Part shown: positions 15,498 to 22,575 of the stretch, piece after piece
Layout: each line of letters begins with the position of its first letter
Position numbering within the stretch: position 1 is the stretch's first letter
NCBI GenBank assembly: GCA_965226695.1
Contig: OZ245405.1
Location: 2,356,001-2,420,000 of the forward strand
Source: CATOSD01 sp965226695
Lineage (GTDB): Bacteria; Chloroflexota; Dehalococcoidia; Lucifugimonadales; CATOSD01
Direction of reading: 5' to 3'
DNA: 64,000 nt
Position numbers and translations under genes: made by a program
Notes under the pieces: generated by a model
Seen by the model: the letters and a program-made list of their open reading frames with translations, nothing else
Told to the model about the DNA's origin: nothing
Databases searched by the model: none

Positions 15498-15655
15498 TGT
15501 GGCCTGCCCTGTATCAGTTGCGCGACCTGTTTCAGGTCACCATATCCGTTCTCAGCATTCGGCTTCAGCAGCTGGGCCTCCTGTACATCACGGATGACGG
15601 GCGTCTGTTCCGGTCGCGCCTGGAGTACATGGGCCAGTTGCGTTTGAGCATCTAG
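15497..15655 (+). CDS. Separated C-terminal segment of the ImmA/IrrE peptidase
   Basis: This short frame of 52 residues begins at an ATG that shares its A with the TAA of the preceding frame (TAATG). It reads LYQLRDLFQVTISVLSIRLQQ followed by LGLLYITDDGRLF. That matches the tail seen in ImmA/IrrE proteins, where a pattern like LA..F.VS..A...RL..LGL follows the metal site. A single extra base near 15494 would join the two frames into a normal full-length protein. It has no ribosome site of its own beyond termination-reinitiation. It is either the second product of a split gene or evidence that the gene is broken. Confidence 0.6.
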   Translation: MWPALYQLRDLFQVTISVLSIRLQQLGLLYITDDGRLFRSRLEYMGQLRLSI

Positions 15656-15670
15656 GGGCCGCGCCCCTCT

Positions 15671-15724
15671 CTTCAGCCTCTACATCTGTACTCCCGGCGG
15701 TTCCGCCGACTCACGAGGCTGAAG
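15671..15724. repeat. Nested inverted repeat after the ImmA gene
   Basis: CTTCAGCCTC (15671-15680) is the exact reverse complement of GAGGCTGAAG (15715-15724). Between them a second perfect arm pair, GGCGG and CCGCC (15696-15700 and 15703-15707), closes a two-base loop. No T-run follows, so it is not a standard terminator. It could be a structured transcript end or an element boundary. Confidence 0.65.
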
Positions 15725-15918
15725 CTGCCTGAACTGGCCCATCTCGGCGTGTTCGGCACTACCAAGTTCCCACCTGAAATGCGCCTGGCGCCACCTCCCG
15801 CTACCCAGTCCTGCTAGCGTGCCACGCCCTGCCAGGCCAATACCATCGCACACCCTTCAACCCTGTTACCATATGGGCCGATAGCGTCAGCATTCGATAC
15901 TTCGAGGAGGTTGCTCAA

Positions 15919-16674
15919 GTGGGTCTCAAGGACAAGGTTTGCATAGTAACCGGCGGCGGTAGCGGCATCGGTCGGGCGTCCGCCCTGATGATGGCGGAAG
16001 AGGGCGCGGTGGTGGTCGCCGTTGGCCGGACGGCATCGAAAGTCGAGGCCGTGAGGGACGAGATACTCTCCGGTGGCGGCAGGGCTGAGGCATACGGAGT
16101 GGACGTCGCCGACAAACAGCTCGTCTTCGGCATGGTCGAGGAGGTACTTGACAAGCACGGAAGGGTAGACGTGCTGATTAACAACGCGGGCCACAGCTCG
16201 CCCCACAGGATGCTGCTGACCACGACGCCTGAGGACTTGCGCAGCGTCTACGACAGCAATCTCGTCGGCTCGGTGTTCTGCACACAGGCCGTGGTACCCT
16301 CGATGGCCGAGGCAGGCGAGGGGACGGTCATCAACGTTTCCTCGATGGCGGGACTCAACGCGAGCCCGCTGGCGGGGATGAGCTACAGCGCGGCAAAGGC
16401 GGCCGTGATCAACTTCACCGCGTTTCTGAACTCGGAGTACCGCAACTCGGGCATCAGGTTCAGCGTGGTGATTCCCGGAGAAGTCGACACGCCGATTATG
16501 GACCTTCGGCCGGTTGTCCCCTCCGCCGAAGCCCGCAGCAGGATGGTGACGGCTGAGGATACCGCCGAGGCGATCACCTTGATCGCGCGCCTGCCGCAGC
16601 GTGCATCCATTCCTGAGCTTATCATCCGCCCGACGTGGCTGAGGGACACCAGCGCGGAGACCAACGTCGCCTGA
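15919..16674 (+). CDS. Short-chain dehydrogenase/reductase (classical SDR)
   Basis: This is a 251-residue classical SDR. The nucleotide-binding motif is TGGGSGIG near residues 11-18, NNAG follows in the fourth strand, and the catalytic set is Ser in NVSSMAG with Tyr156 and Lys160 in YSAAK. After the glycine motif, VVAVGRTASK places an Arg where NADP-preferring members have one. GTG 15919 follows GAGGAGG. Two small genes for SRPBCC and VOC proteins follow at spacings of 30 and 13 bases, so this is probably a three-gene operon. The substrate is unknown; family members oxidise alcohols or reduce ketones. Confidence 0.87.
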   Translation: MGLKDKVCIVTGGGSGIGRASALMMAEEGAVVVAVGRTASKVEAVRDEILSGGGRAEAYGVDVADKQLVFGMVEEVLDKHGRVDVLINNAGHSSPHRMLLTTTPEDLRSVYDSNLVGSVFCTQAVVPSMAEAGEGTVINVSSMAGLNASPLAGMSYSAAKAAVINFTAFLNSEYRNSGIRFSVVIPGEVDTPIMDLRPVVPSAEARSRMVTAEDTAEAITLIARLPQRASIPELIIRPTWLRDTSAETNVA

Positions 16675-16704
16675 GCGCCGCACAGAACGATCGGGAGGAG
16701 TGCC

Positions 16705-17322
16705 TTGCCGACCAGGCGGCAGAGAGTCGGAGGAATCTCGGGAGAGGCCGTAGCCAGGGCCACGGGCCGCGATTGGAATGAGTGGCTCGATTTCCTAGAC
16801 GCGCTAGACGCTCGGGAAATGACCCACCGCGAGATAGTCGGCCTCGTTGGCGGGAAGGGCGGACTGTCCAACGGCTGGTGGCAGCAGATGGTCACTGTGG
16901 GATACGAACAGGCTCGGGGGTTGAGGATCGTCGGTCAGACCGCGGACGCGAGCTACCAGATTGGCGTGCAGAAGACTCTTCCCGTATCTCAGGAATTTGC
17001 ATGGGACCTGCTGGTGGCCGGCCCCGGGCGGGACATATGGCTGGGCGAGGCCGGCCCCTTCGAGCTGCGACAAGGGGAGAAATACCGCACGGCCGAGGGT
17101 ATCTGGGGAGAAGTGCGCACGGTGGCTCCGGGGCAGAGGGTCCGCTTGACCTGGTCCCATCCCGAGCTGTCCCAGCCCTCCACACTACAGGTAACCCTTG
17201 TCGCCTCCGGGAAGAAGACCTCCGTACGCTTCCACCAGGAGCGGCTGTCCAGCTTGGACGAGCGGGAGGGGATGCGCCGCCACTGGCGGGAAGTCCTGCG
17301 AAAGCTTCAGGAGCTGCTGTAG
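16705..17322 (+). CDS. SRPBCC/AHSA1-like protein with N-terminal DUF4287-like segment
   Basis: This 205-residue protein has two parts. The N-terminal 75 residues (TGRDWNEWLDFLDALDAREM, then HREI and WWQQMVTVGYEQARG) resemble the DUF4287 segment found before SRPBCC domains in many bacteria. The second part (residues about 85-205) is a START/SRPBCC-like fold: TLPVSQEFAWDLL, FELRQGEKYRT, GQRVRLTWSHPE, TLQVTLV, KKTSVRFHQERLSSLDERE, HWREVLRKLQ. That is the AHSA1 pattern, a hydrophobic pocket protein often fused or linked to regulators. TTG 16705 follows GGGAGGAG. It sits between the SDR and VOC genes in one operon. The ligand is unknown. Confidence 0.72.
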   Translation: MPTRRQRVGGISGEAVARATGRDWNEWLDFLDALDAREMTHREIVGLVGGKGGLSNGWWQQMVTVGYEQARGLRIVGQTADASYQIGVQKTLPVSQEFAWDLLVAGPGRDIWLGEAGPFELRQGEKYRTAEGIWGEVRTVAPGQRVRLTWSHPELSQPSTLQVTLVASGKKTSVRFHQERLSSLDEREGMRRHWREVLRKLQELL

Positions 17323-17335
17323 GAGGGACGACATC

Positions 17336-17701
17336 ATGGATGAAGAAACCGGGCCTGTGGGGACACTAACTCACGTCGGCATAGACGTGGCCGACCTCGA
17401 GCGGGCGGAAGCGTTCTATTCCGCGGTGCTGGGCGTCAAGCGGCGTTCGGCCTGGAATCAATACATCTTGTTCCAACCCCTGCCCAACGGCCTGTCAGTC
17501 TACCTCCAGCAGGTCCCAGACAAGAAGACCAGCAAGACTCGCGTACACATAGACCTGACGGTTCCGGACGTGCTGGCGGCGCTGGCTAAAGTCGAAGCCC
17601 TCGGCGGAAGGGCTGTCAGGGACTTCGTCGAGCCGGGCGAAAGTCTGGCGGTAGTCACCGACCCGGACGGGAACGAGTTCTGCCTGATTAGCGGGCGGTA
17701 G
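17336..17701 (+). CDS. VOC-superfamily (glyoxalase-like) protein
   Basis: This is a 121-residue vicinal-oxygen-chelate fold protein with two beta-alpha-beta-beta-beta repeats. The first begins LTHVGIDVADLERAEAFYSAVLG and the second begins TRVHIDLTVPDVLAALAKVE, ending VVTDPDGNEFCLI. Metal-ligand positions are partly visible: His in LTHVGI, His in VHIDL, and the Glu of GNEFCLI. That suggests a metal-dependent lyase, isomerase or dioxygenase rather than a resistance-type binder. ATG 17336 follows AGGAGGGA, 13 bases after the SRPBCC stop. A longer frame from 17198 only reads over the end of the previous gene. Confidence 0.83.
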   Translation: MDEETGPVGTLTHVGIDVADLERAEAFYSAVLGVKRRSAWNQYILFQPLPNGLSVYLQQVPDKKTSKTRVHIDLTVPDVLAALAKVEALGGRAVRDFVEPGESLAVVTDPDGNEFCLISGR

Positions 17702-17934
17702 CCCAGCACTACCAGGCCAGCCGAGCAAACCGAATGATCCAAAGTCTGCTCCGGAGAATTTGTCTTCAACGTCGCCCAACTGAACTTCTACCCGCGTAAA
17801 CTCGCATTCGAAATGGACTCGGCGGACCTCGTAGAGGCCCTGGACAGAGGCGCTTGTGGCGTCCGGCGTGAAGTGCGGTCGCTAAAGGGCAGGCGCTCTC
17901 GCGGGTGAGCTGCGGCTCCACCAGGCAGCGCCCG
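17702..17934. other. Intergenic spacer between convergent genes
   Basis: This 233-base stretch lies between the VOC gene and the convergent SDR gene. I see no gene, clear hairpin or repeat in it. Confidence 0.5.
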
Positions 17935-18777
17935 TCAGAAGCTCGGCTTTGCGGGATGAGGCGTCAGTTGGAGTTCGTGCGTCCAGCAGGACTTATCCTG
18001 CGTGTACAGGTAGTAGAACGCCTCCGCTATCTTGACGGGGTTTATCAGCAGTTCGGGATTCTGTTGCGAGCGCGGCATCGCCCTCGTCCCCGGTGAGTCG
18101 ATCATGCCGTCGATGACCACATTGGCGACATGCACGCCGTGCTCCGAGTATTCCTCTGTCAGAGCCTGCGCCAGCGTCCGCATCAGCACCCTCGGGTAGT
18201 ACAGCGACTGTCCCGTGTAGCGCTTTCTCCCACGCAGCGAGGACGAGTTGTTGGAAATCAGAATAGTGCCCTCGCCGCGCTCCCGCATGGCGGGCAGCAC
18301 CTCCTGGACGACCAGGAATGGGCCGCTGCTGGAGATGTGCTGCGCCGTCTCGAACATCTCGAACGGGATGTGCTCCAGCAGTTCCTTTTCCGGCGGAAGA
18401 TCGCGCCCCTCGATATAGCCCGCGTTGTAGACCAGCACGTCCGGCTCGCCCGCCTGCTCACGAATCTGGGCGAATGCGTTTGAAATGGAGTCGCGGGAGG
18501 CGAGATCGAGCTCGACAATAGTGCTCTCGCCGCCCTGCTCGCCGATGGCCGCCTGCAGCGGGGCGGCATTCCCAGCGTTGCGGGTGGTCAGCACGGTGAG
18601 GAAGCCCTCTTGAGCGAACTTTTGGGCGATAGCGCCGCCAACGCCCCAGCGCACGCCGACGGGCACGTCGCTGTCGTCGATGTCGCCGCCGTGGATTAGC
18701 CGCGTGTTGCGCCCATCCGACTGCCATTTGGACGTCGCGCCTATCACGACAGCGACGGGCTTTTGGGAAGCGTTCAT
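17935..18777 (-). CDS. Atypical SDR-family protein with an insertion in the nucleotide-binding loop
   Basis: This 280-residue protein is SDR-like but unusual. The first strand and Gly motif read VAVVIGATSKWQ, then about 25 extra residues rich in Asp and Gly intervene before GVGGAIAQKFAQEGF, which is the normal helix after the glycine loop. The fourth-strand motif is YNAGY rather than NNAG. The Ser (ISNNSSSLRG) is present, but the YxxxK pair is not clean: the region reads YYPRVLMRTLAQ, where Arg takes the Lys place and the Tyr spacing is off. It may bind a nucleotide poorly, use another chemistry, or be non-catalytic. It lies alone, convergent with the VOC operon. The SDR fold is clear; activity is uncertain. 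Confidence 0.68.
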   Translation of the reverse strand: MNASQKPVAVVIGATSKWQSDGRNTRLIHGGDIDDSDVPVGVRWGVGGAIAQKFAQEGFLTVLTTRNAGNAAPLQAAIGEQGGESTIVELDLASRDSISNAFAQIREQAGEPDVLVYNAGYIEGRDLPPEKELLEHIPFEMFETAQHISSSGPFLVVQEVLPAMRERGEGTILISNNSSSLRGRKRYTGQSLYYPRVLMRTLAQALTEEYSEHGVHVANVVIDGMIDSPGTRAMPRSQQNPELLINPVKIAEAFYYLYTQDKSCWTHELQLTPHPAKPSF

Positions 18778-19851
18778 GCGTAGTCCCTTCTATCTGGTCT
18801 CGACTGAATGCCGGTATGGATGAATTGACCGTGAGGCGATGTTACAGAACGTATTTGCCTGGGTCAAGCTAGCGAATCTCGTCTGTACCAAGCTGGAGGA
18901 TGGCCTCAACATCAGCCCTGGCAAAGCCTTCGGCCAACCAGGTTCGGGATACTCTCGTCGAATAGCTGGAAGGCGATTGGCAGGACGAGCATTGTCAGAC
19001 CGACGGGCCGCGTAAGGCCGAATTGCGAACTCTTCGGTGGGTGGTGTCCATTTGGTGAAGCTTAACGAGCCTGTTTCAGATTACCTGGCGCCCCAGCACT
19101 GTCATTCCCGCTTTCGCGGGAATGAGAAATCTGTTCGTTTTTGCGACATTCTGTGCGCCTCGTAGCTGAGCGTGTCGCCGGTCCCGCGCGAATCTGTAAT
19201 GCCGGAGCGGGTTGTTGGGACACAGAAGTGGCGCCGCGTGGCAGAGGAGGACAGGGGGACGGAGCAGGGGCACTCAGCCGTGTCTTCACTGCCACAGGGC
19301 GCCCACGAGAGACGCCCTTACGGGTGCCTGGGGCCTTACCCCCGATTGGGCGTAGGGATTCCGGGCCGCGGGGTCGGTCCCTCGCGAGGGCGAGGGTAGC
19401 ACGTTTGTGCGTATGTTTCAAGAGAGCTGGCGAAATCGCGGGATTGGGGCGGATTGGTGGGAAGAAGTGGTGCAGACGTGGGGAAGAGGTGGGACGTGCG
19501 CGGGATTGGATGGGGCAGGGCTGGGGAATGGTTGGCACGGGAGAGTGACGTTTTTTCGGGTACGGGGGAGCGAGTGGGTCGGGTTTGGGCGAGGGGGTGC
19601 GGCCGGAGTGTGCATTGGGACGTCCGGGGGAAATTTGGCTAAGCAAAATGGCGAACGCAAGGAGATGGCCGTAGGTTCAGAGTTGGGCGCGGGGGCAGGC
19701 TGTTCGCGAGGGAGACGGTTTTGGGCGCACCTAGTGATGTGAAACAGGTTCAGGCTTAACGCATTCTCCTCGGAGGTTACCGCGTTCCAACTGAATAATT
19801 TGCTGTATGCAAGCCCGCCGAATCACCCCCAATTCTATTCTGCGATTGAGA
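18778..19851. other. 1.07-kb gene-poor region with remnant, palindrome and G-rich block
   Basis: No convincing gene is present. At 18880-18970, minus strand, a short open piece (TWLAEGFARADVEAIL) looks like the tail of a hydrolase and may be a gene remnant. A REP-like palindrome lies at 19102-19125. Around 19310-19395 there are several short GC-rich inverted repeats, including the perfect palindrome CCCTCGCGAGGG. From about 19400 to 19740 the plus strand is strikingly G-rich. A 194-residue frame on the minus strand here is Pro/Arg-rich low complexity and I reject it as a gene. Confidence 0.6.
19102..19125. repeat. REP-like palindrome
   Basis: TCATTCCCGC and GCGGGAATGA form a perfect 10-base inverted repeat around TTTC. 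Hairpins of this type are common as dispersed intergenic repeats. Only one copy is in this window. Confidence 0.7.
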
Positions 19852-21060
19852 CTACCCAAATGGGTTCTCTATGACCATGTGATCTTCCAGAAATGCGTAT
19901 GGCGGCACGCCTTCCTCAATTGTTAACGCGCCGTCCGTGTACTCCGCATGCGTGATCAACTTGGTCCATTCTGGCATTGGCCTGTTCAAGTAAGGGTTCG
20001 AATAGAAAACTGCTTTCGACCTGTCTAGGGTACCAGGGTGAACTCCATAGAAGGCCACCACGCCGACCACATGCTGATTGATTGGTCCTCCAGTGTTAAA
20101 CCAGAAGCCGTTTAGTCTTTGGCTATTGTAAGGTTCTGGAAGCGGGGTAGTGTTAGTCGGATCGTTGTGAACATAGAGGGTGACCTGCTGGCTTCCAAAC
20201 AACACTTCGTCTAACCTGTTGTTTGAGATGTCGCAACGCAACGCGATGATCAGATTCTCCACGTTCTTATAACGTTTCGCCTTCCCATAAATGCGATCCT
20301 TTGTTTTGCCAATGTCGTTTATGCTGTCGGCTCCCATTGATACGATGGCCACAATCCCCATGTTCTTCCCGCGACACTCACGTGACACTGGCCACAGCTG
20401 GCCAGTCACCTTCCAACTACCATGTTGGAATGAAGCACTAGGTAGATTCACAAGGTCAAGTCTCTGTTGTTCTTGTTCATTAAGAAGTTCCTCGTAATTC
20501 GCTCCTCCCAGCAACTTCTCAAATGTCTCCCTTAGATGGGCTCTGGGCAGCGAGGACTCTAGCTTTCCGTCCATTTGGATGTGTAGACGAAAGTCAGGGG
20601 AGCAAATCTGATCTATAGTGTCCAGCACCATTAGTTCGTTCCAATTTCTCTCTAGCTTGGTGCCTCTCTCCAAGTCGAAGTTTGTCGCCTCGACCACATA
20701 GGTTAAATCACTACCATCTTCTAGTTCTTCAGTCACTTTGAAATCCGGTGTCCGCCCATCGATCATAGGCTCCGCTAAGACCGCTCCGCGTGTGCCGAGC
20801 AAGAACTCGTGCAGAAACAACTCAAAGAATGCCTCACTGAATTGATATTCATCCCGTTGCGTCCCCGGTGCTCTGCTGCGCATGTTGGCGATAGTGTCGC
20901 GCCTTTGTTTTTCAGGGAGCCGCGCCACCCATCGTTCTAGCATTTCTCTAATTCTCTGGAACTCGGGCATTGAGGACCTGTCAAGAAACGAATAAGTCGT
21001 TTCAGCTCGGAGTGCTCGGCCAAGGAAGCTTCTGGACTTATCGTCAAACAGTCTGGACAT
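19852..21060 (-). CDS. Low-GC hypothetical protein, possible nuclease-like fold
   Basis: This is a 402-residue protein I cannot assign. Its base composition differs from the surroundings (28 of 60 bases G+C in the line at 20221, against roughly two thirds elsewhere), which points to recent acquisition. Residues around 80-140 read FFELFLHEFLLGTRGAVLAE, then GRTPDFKV and TYVVEATN. This pattern of an acidic helix, a TPDF strand and a VEA strand recalls the PD-(D/E)xK nuclease core, though the final Lys is Thr here. The C-terminal half has several beta-strand-like segments. I chose ATG 21060, which follows GAGAGGAG; ATG 21096 has no ribosome site. It ends next to tRNA-Lys, a common insertion site. 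A defence role is only a guess. Confidence 0.6.
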   Translation of the reverse strand: MSRLFDDKSRSFLGRALRAETTYSFLDRSSMPEFQRIREMLERWVARLPEKQRRDTIANMRSRAPGTQRDEYQFSEAFFELFLHEFLLGTRGAVLAEPMIDGRTPDFKVTEELEDGSDLTYVVEATNFDLERGTKLERNWNELMVLDTIDQICSPDFRLHIQMDGKLESSLPRAHLRETFEKLLGGANYEELLNEQEQQRLDLVNLPSASFQHGSWKVTGQLWPVSRECRGKNMGIVAIVSMGADSINDIGKTKDRIYGKAKRYKNVENLIIALRCDISNNRLDEVLFGSQQVTLYVHNDPTNTTPLPEPYNSQRLNGFWFNTGGPINQHVVGVVAFYGVHPGTLDRSKAVFYSNPYLNRPMPEWTKLITHAEYTDGALTIEEGVPPYAFLEDHMVIENPFG

Positions 21061-21222
21061 TAGGCTCCTCTCAACTGCATGTCGGTCACACTTCACTAAT
21101 GTAGCAGCGAACGCCGTAGGGCATGCAGGCTACAGAATACTCTCAGTCAACCAAGAGACTAAGCCAGGATTTGCTGCGCGGAGTCTGTCTGCCAATTCTT
21201 GATTAGGCTAGGTCGGGGATAC

Positions 21223-21300
21223 TGGTGGGCCGGCTGGGAGTCGAACCCAGGACACTCGGATTAAAAGTCCGATGCTCTGACCAGACTGAGCTACCGGCCC
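21223..21300 (-). tRNA. tRNA-Lys (anticodon TTT), CCA encoded
   Basis: Read on the minus strand, the seven-base acceptor arms GGGCCGG and CCGGCCC pair perfectly. The D arm is GCTCAGTCTGGTCAGAGC, the anticodon stem is TCGGA/TCCGA around the loop CTTTTAA with anticodon TTT, and the T arm is CTGGGTTCGACTCCCAG. The discriminator is A, and CCA (21223-21225) is encoded. The acquired-looking gene at 19852-21060 lies just downstream. Confidence 0.97.
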
Positions 21301-21394
21301 AGGAAAGCGGCCGAAGGCGATTGGCATGCCCCGCAGCATCGCCGACGCGCGCCGAATAATGGTATCCCCCGACTGTCCCGCGTGGCAAGCTAGG

Positions 21395-22309
21395 CTAGGA
21401 CGCAGCCTCACCTAGAAGCTGCGACAGCACCGCCATGCGGACGTACAGCGCGTTCTCGGACTGGCGGTAGAACGCCAGCCGCTCGTCACGCACCTCAATC
21501 GGAAAGTCGCCACTGTGCTGCATGGGGTCCAGCACCACGCAGTGGGACTGCAACCCCGCCATGAACTGCTCGTCTATGCGCAGGTCCAGCACGCCGCGCG
21601 AGCGAAGCAGCCGAACGTGCGCCATAGTACGCGGCCCGTTCAGGTAGATCGCGTCGGCCTCGCCCAGAACGTCCGGTGATTTCGCCAACGTCGTGGCGAC
21701 GCCGTTGCTTTCGCAGTATTCCACCAGTCTGGGATCGACTCCGCCGCTGACAGGCATCATCAACACGCGGACGCCGTCGTACATGCAGAGACCCCGCAGC
21801 AGGGCGCTGACGTTGCGGTGCTCGAGGCGGCCAACGACCGCTACGGTCGCGCCGTCCACGGCCCCCAGCTCCCGGCGCAGCGTGTAGATGTCGGCCAGCG
21901 CCTGCGTCGGGTGGTCGTCCTGGCTGCCGCCGTTGATCACCGGCATGGCGTCAGCCCTTTCGGCCATCTCCACCACGCCCGGATCGCTGCTCCTCAGCAC
22001 CACGAGGTCCAGGCGCAGGCTCGCCAACAGGTTGACCGTGTTGCCGATGTAGCCTGGAGCCTGGACGGGGAAGAACTGCGTCGCGTCCTCCGTGTGGTAC
22101 GCCGCGCCACCAAGGAGTCCGATTGCGCGCTCGAAGGACGTTCTCGTGAGGAAGCTGGGTTCGTAGAAGAGGCAATACAGTGAGCGGCCGGCAAGCGGCG
22201 CACCCGTCAGGCCGCCGTTCCGCAACTCGTCGCAGAGCGGGAACAGTTCGGGCTCCACCCAGCCCCTCTCCAGTTGCAGCGTGCTGGTCAGGTGTCGAAA
22301 CTTGGGCAT
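21395..22309 (-). CDS. Aspartate/ornithine carbamoyltransferase family protein, divergent active site
   Basis: This is a 304-residue member of the ATCase/OTCase fold, with an N-terminal carbamoyl-phosphate domain and the conserved DDHPTQALADIYTL motif. Other consensus points are altered. The phosphate loop STRTR reads SFLTRT (FYEPSFLTRTSFE), the KGET-type lysine segment reads PGYIGNT, and the C-terminal HPLPR reads DPMQH. That is more change than usual for a genuine PyrB, so it may use a different acceptor or donor, although pyrimidine synthesis remains possible. No other pyr gene is near. It is divergent from a type-2 lactate/malate dehydrogenase family gene. The family is clear and the acceptor is not. 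Confidence 0.75.
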   Translation of the reverse strand: MPKFRHLTSTLQLERGWVEPELFPLCDELRNGGLTGAPLAGRSLYCLFYEPSFLTRTSFERAIGLLGGAAYHTEDATQFFPVQAPGYIGNTVNLLASLRLDLVVLRSSDPGVVEMAERADAMPVINGGSQDDHPTQALADIYTLRRELGAVDGATVAVVGRLEHRNVSALLRGLCMYDGVRVLMMPVSGGVDPRLVEYCESNGVATTLAKSPDVLGEADAIYLNGPRTMAHVRLLRSRGVLDLRIDEQFMAGLQSHCVVLDPMQHSGDFPIEVRDERLAFYRQSENALYVRMAVLSQLLGEAAS

Positions 22310-22433
22310 CCATTCCTCCGGCTATCGGCCGCCCCGCGTGGCGGGCGTGTGTAGACCAACATTATCGCACACAGGGGCAAGGGAAACGGCATAAGGCGCA
22401 CTGGGAATCTCCGGCTCGCGCGCTCTGCTACTC

Positions 22434-22467
22434 CCCTCTCCCTCTAGGGAGAGGGTTAGGGTGAGGG
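22434..22467 (+). repeat. Intergenic palindromic repeat, CCCTCTCCC/GGGAGAGGG type
   Basis: CCCTCTCCCT and AGGGAGAGGG pair perfectly around CT and are followed by the tail TTAGGGTGAGGG. Related copies lie at 23700, 23747, 23798, 33914 and 63452, always between genes. Confidence 0.8.
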
Positions 22468-22480
22468 TAACTCCCACAAG

Positions 22481-22510
22481 TTGCGAATGACTTCCGCTGG
22501 GGCATAGAAT
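22481..22510 (+). promoter_or_regulatory. Candidate promoter of the type-2 dehydrogenase gene
   Basis: TTGCGA at 22481-22486 and TAGAAT at 22505-22510 are separated by 18 bases, and ATG/GTG-proximal AAGGAGGT follows at 22563. The repeat at 22434 lies directly upstream of the -35. Confidence 0.5.
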
Positions 22511-22575
22511 ACGCCACGTCCGTTGCCAATCGAAAAGTGCGCCGGGCGCAGAAAGCAGGACGAAGGAGGTCGCAA

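Noticed and set aside
15494..15499. Stop in the ImmA frame as a possible selenocysteine site
   Set aside because: The codon is TAA, not TGA, and the family does not use Cys there.
19062..19646. 194-residue Pro-rich frame on the minus strand
   Set aside because: It arises from the G-rich plus strand, has low complexity, no ribosome site and no motif.
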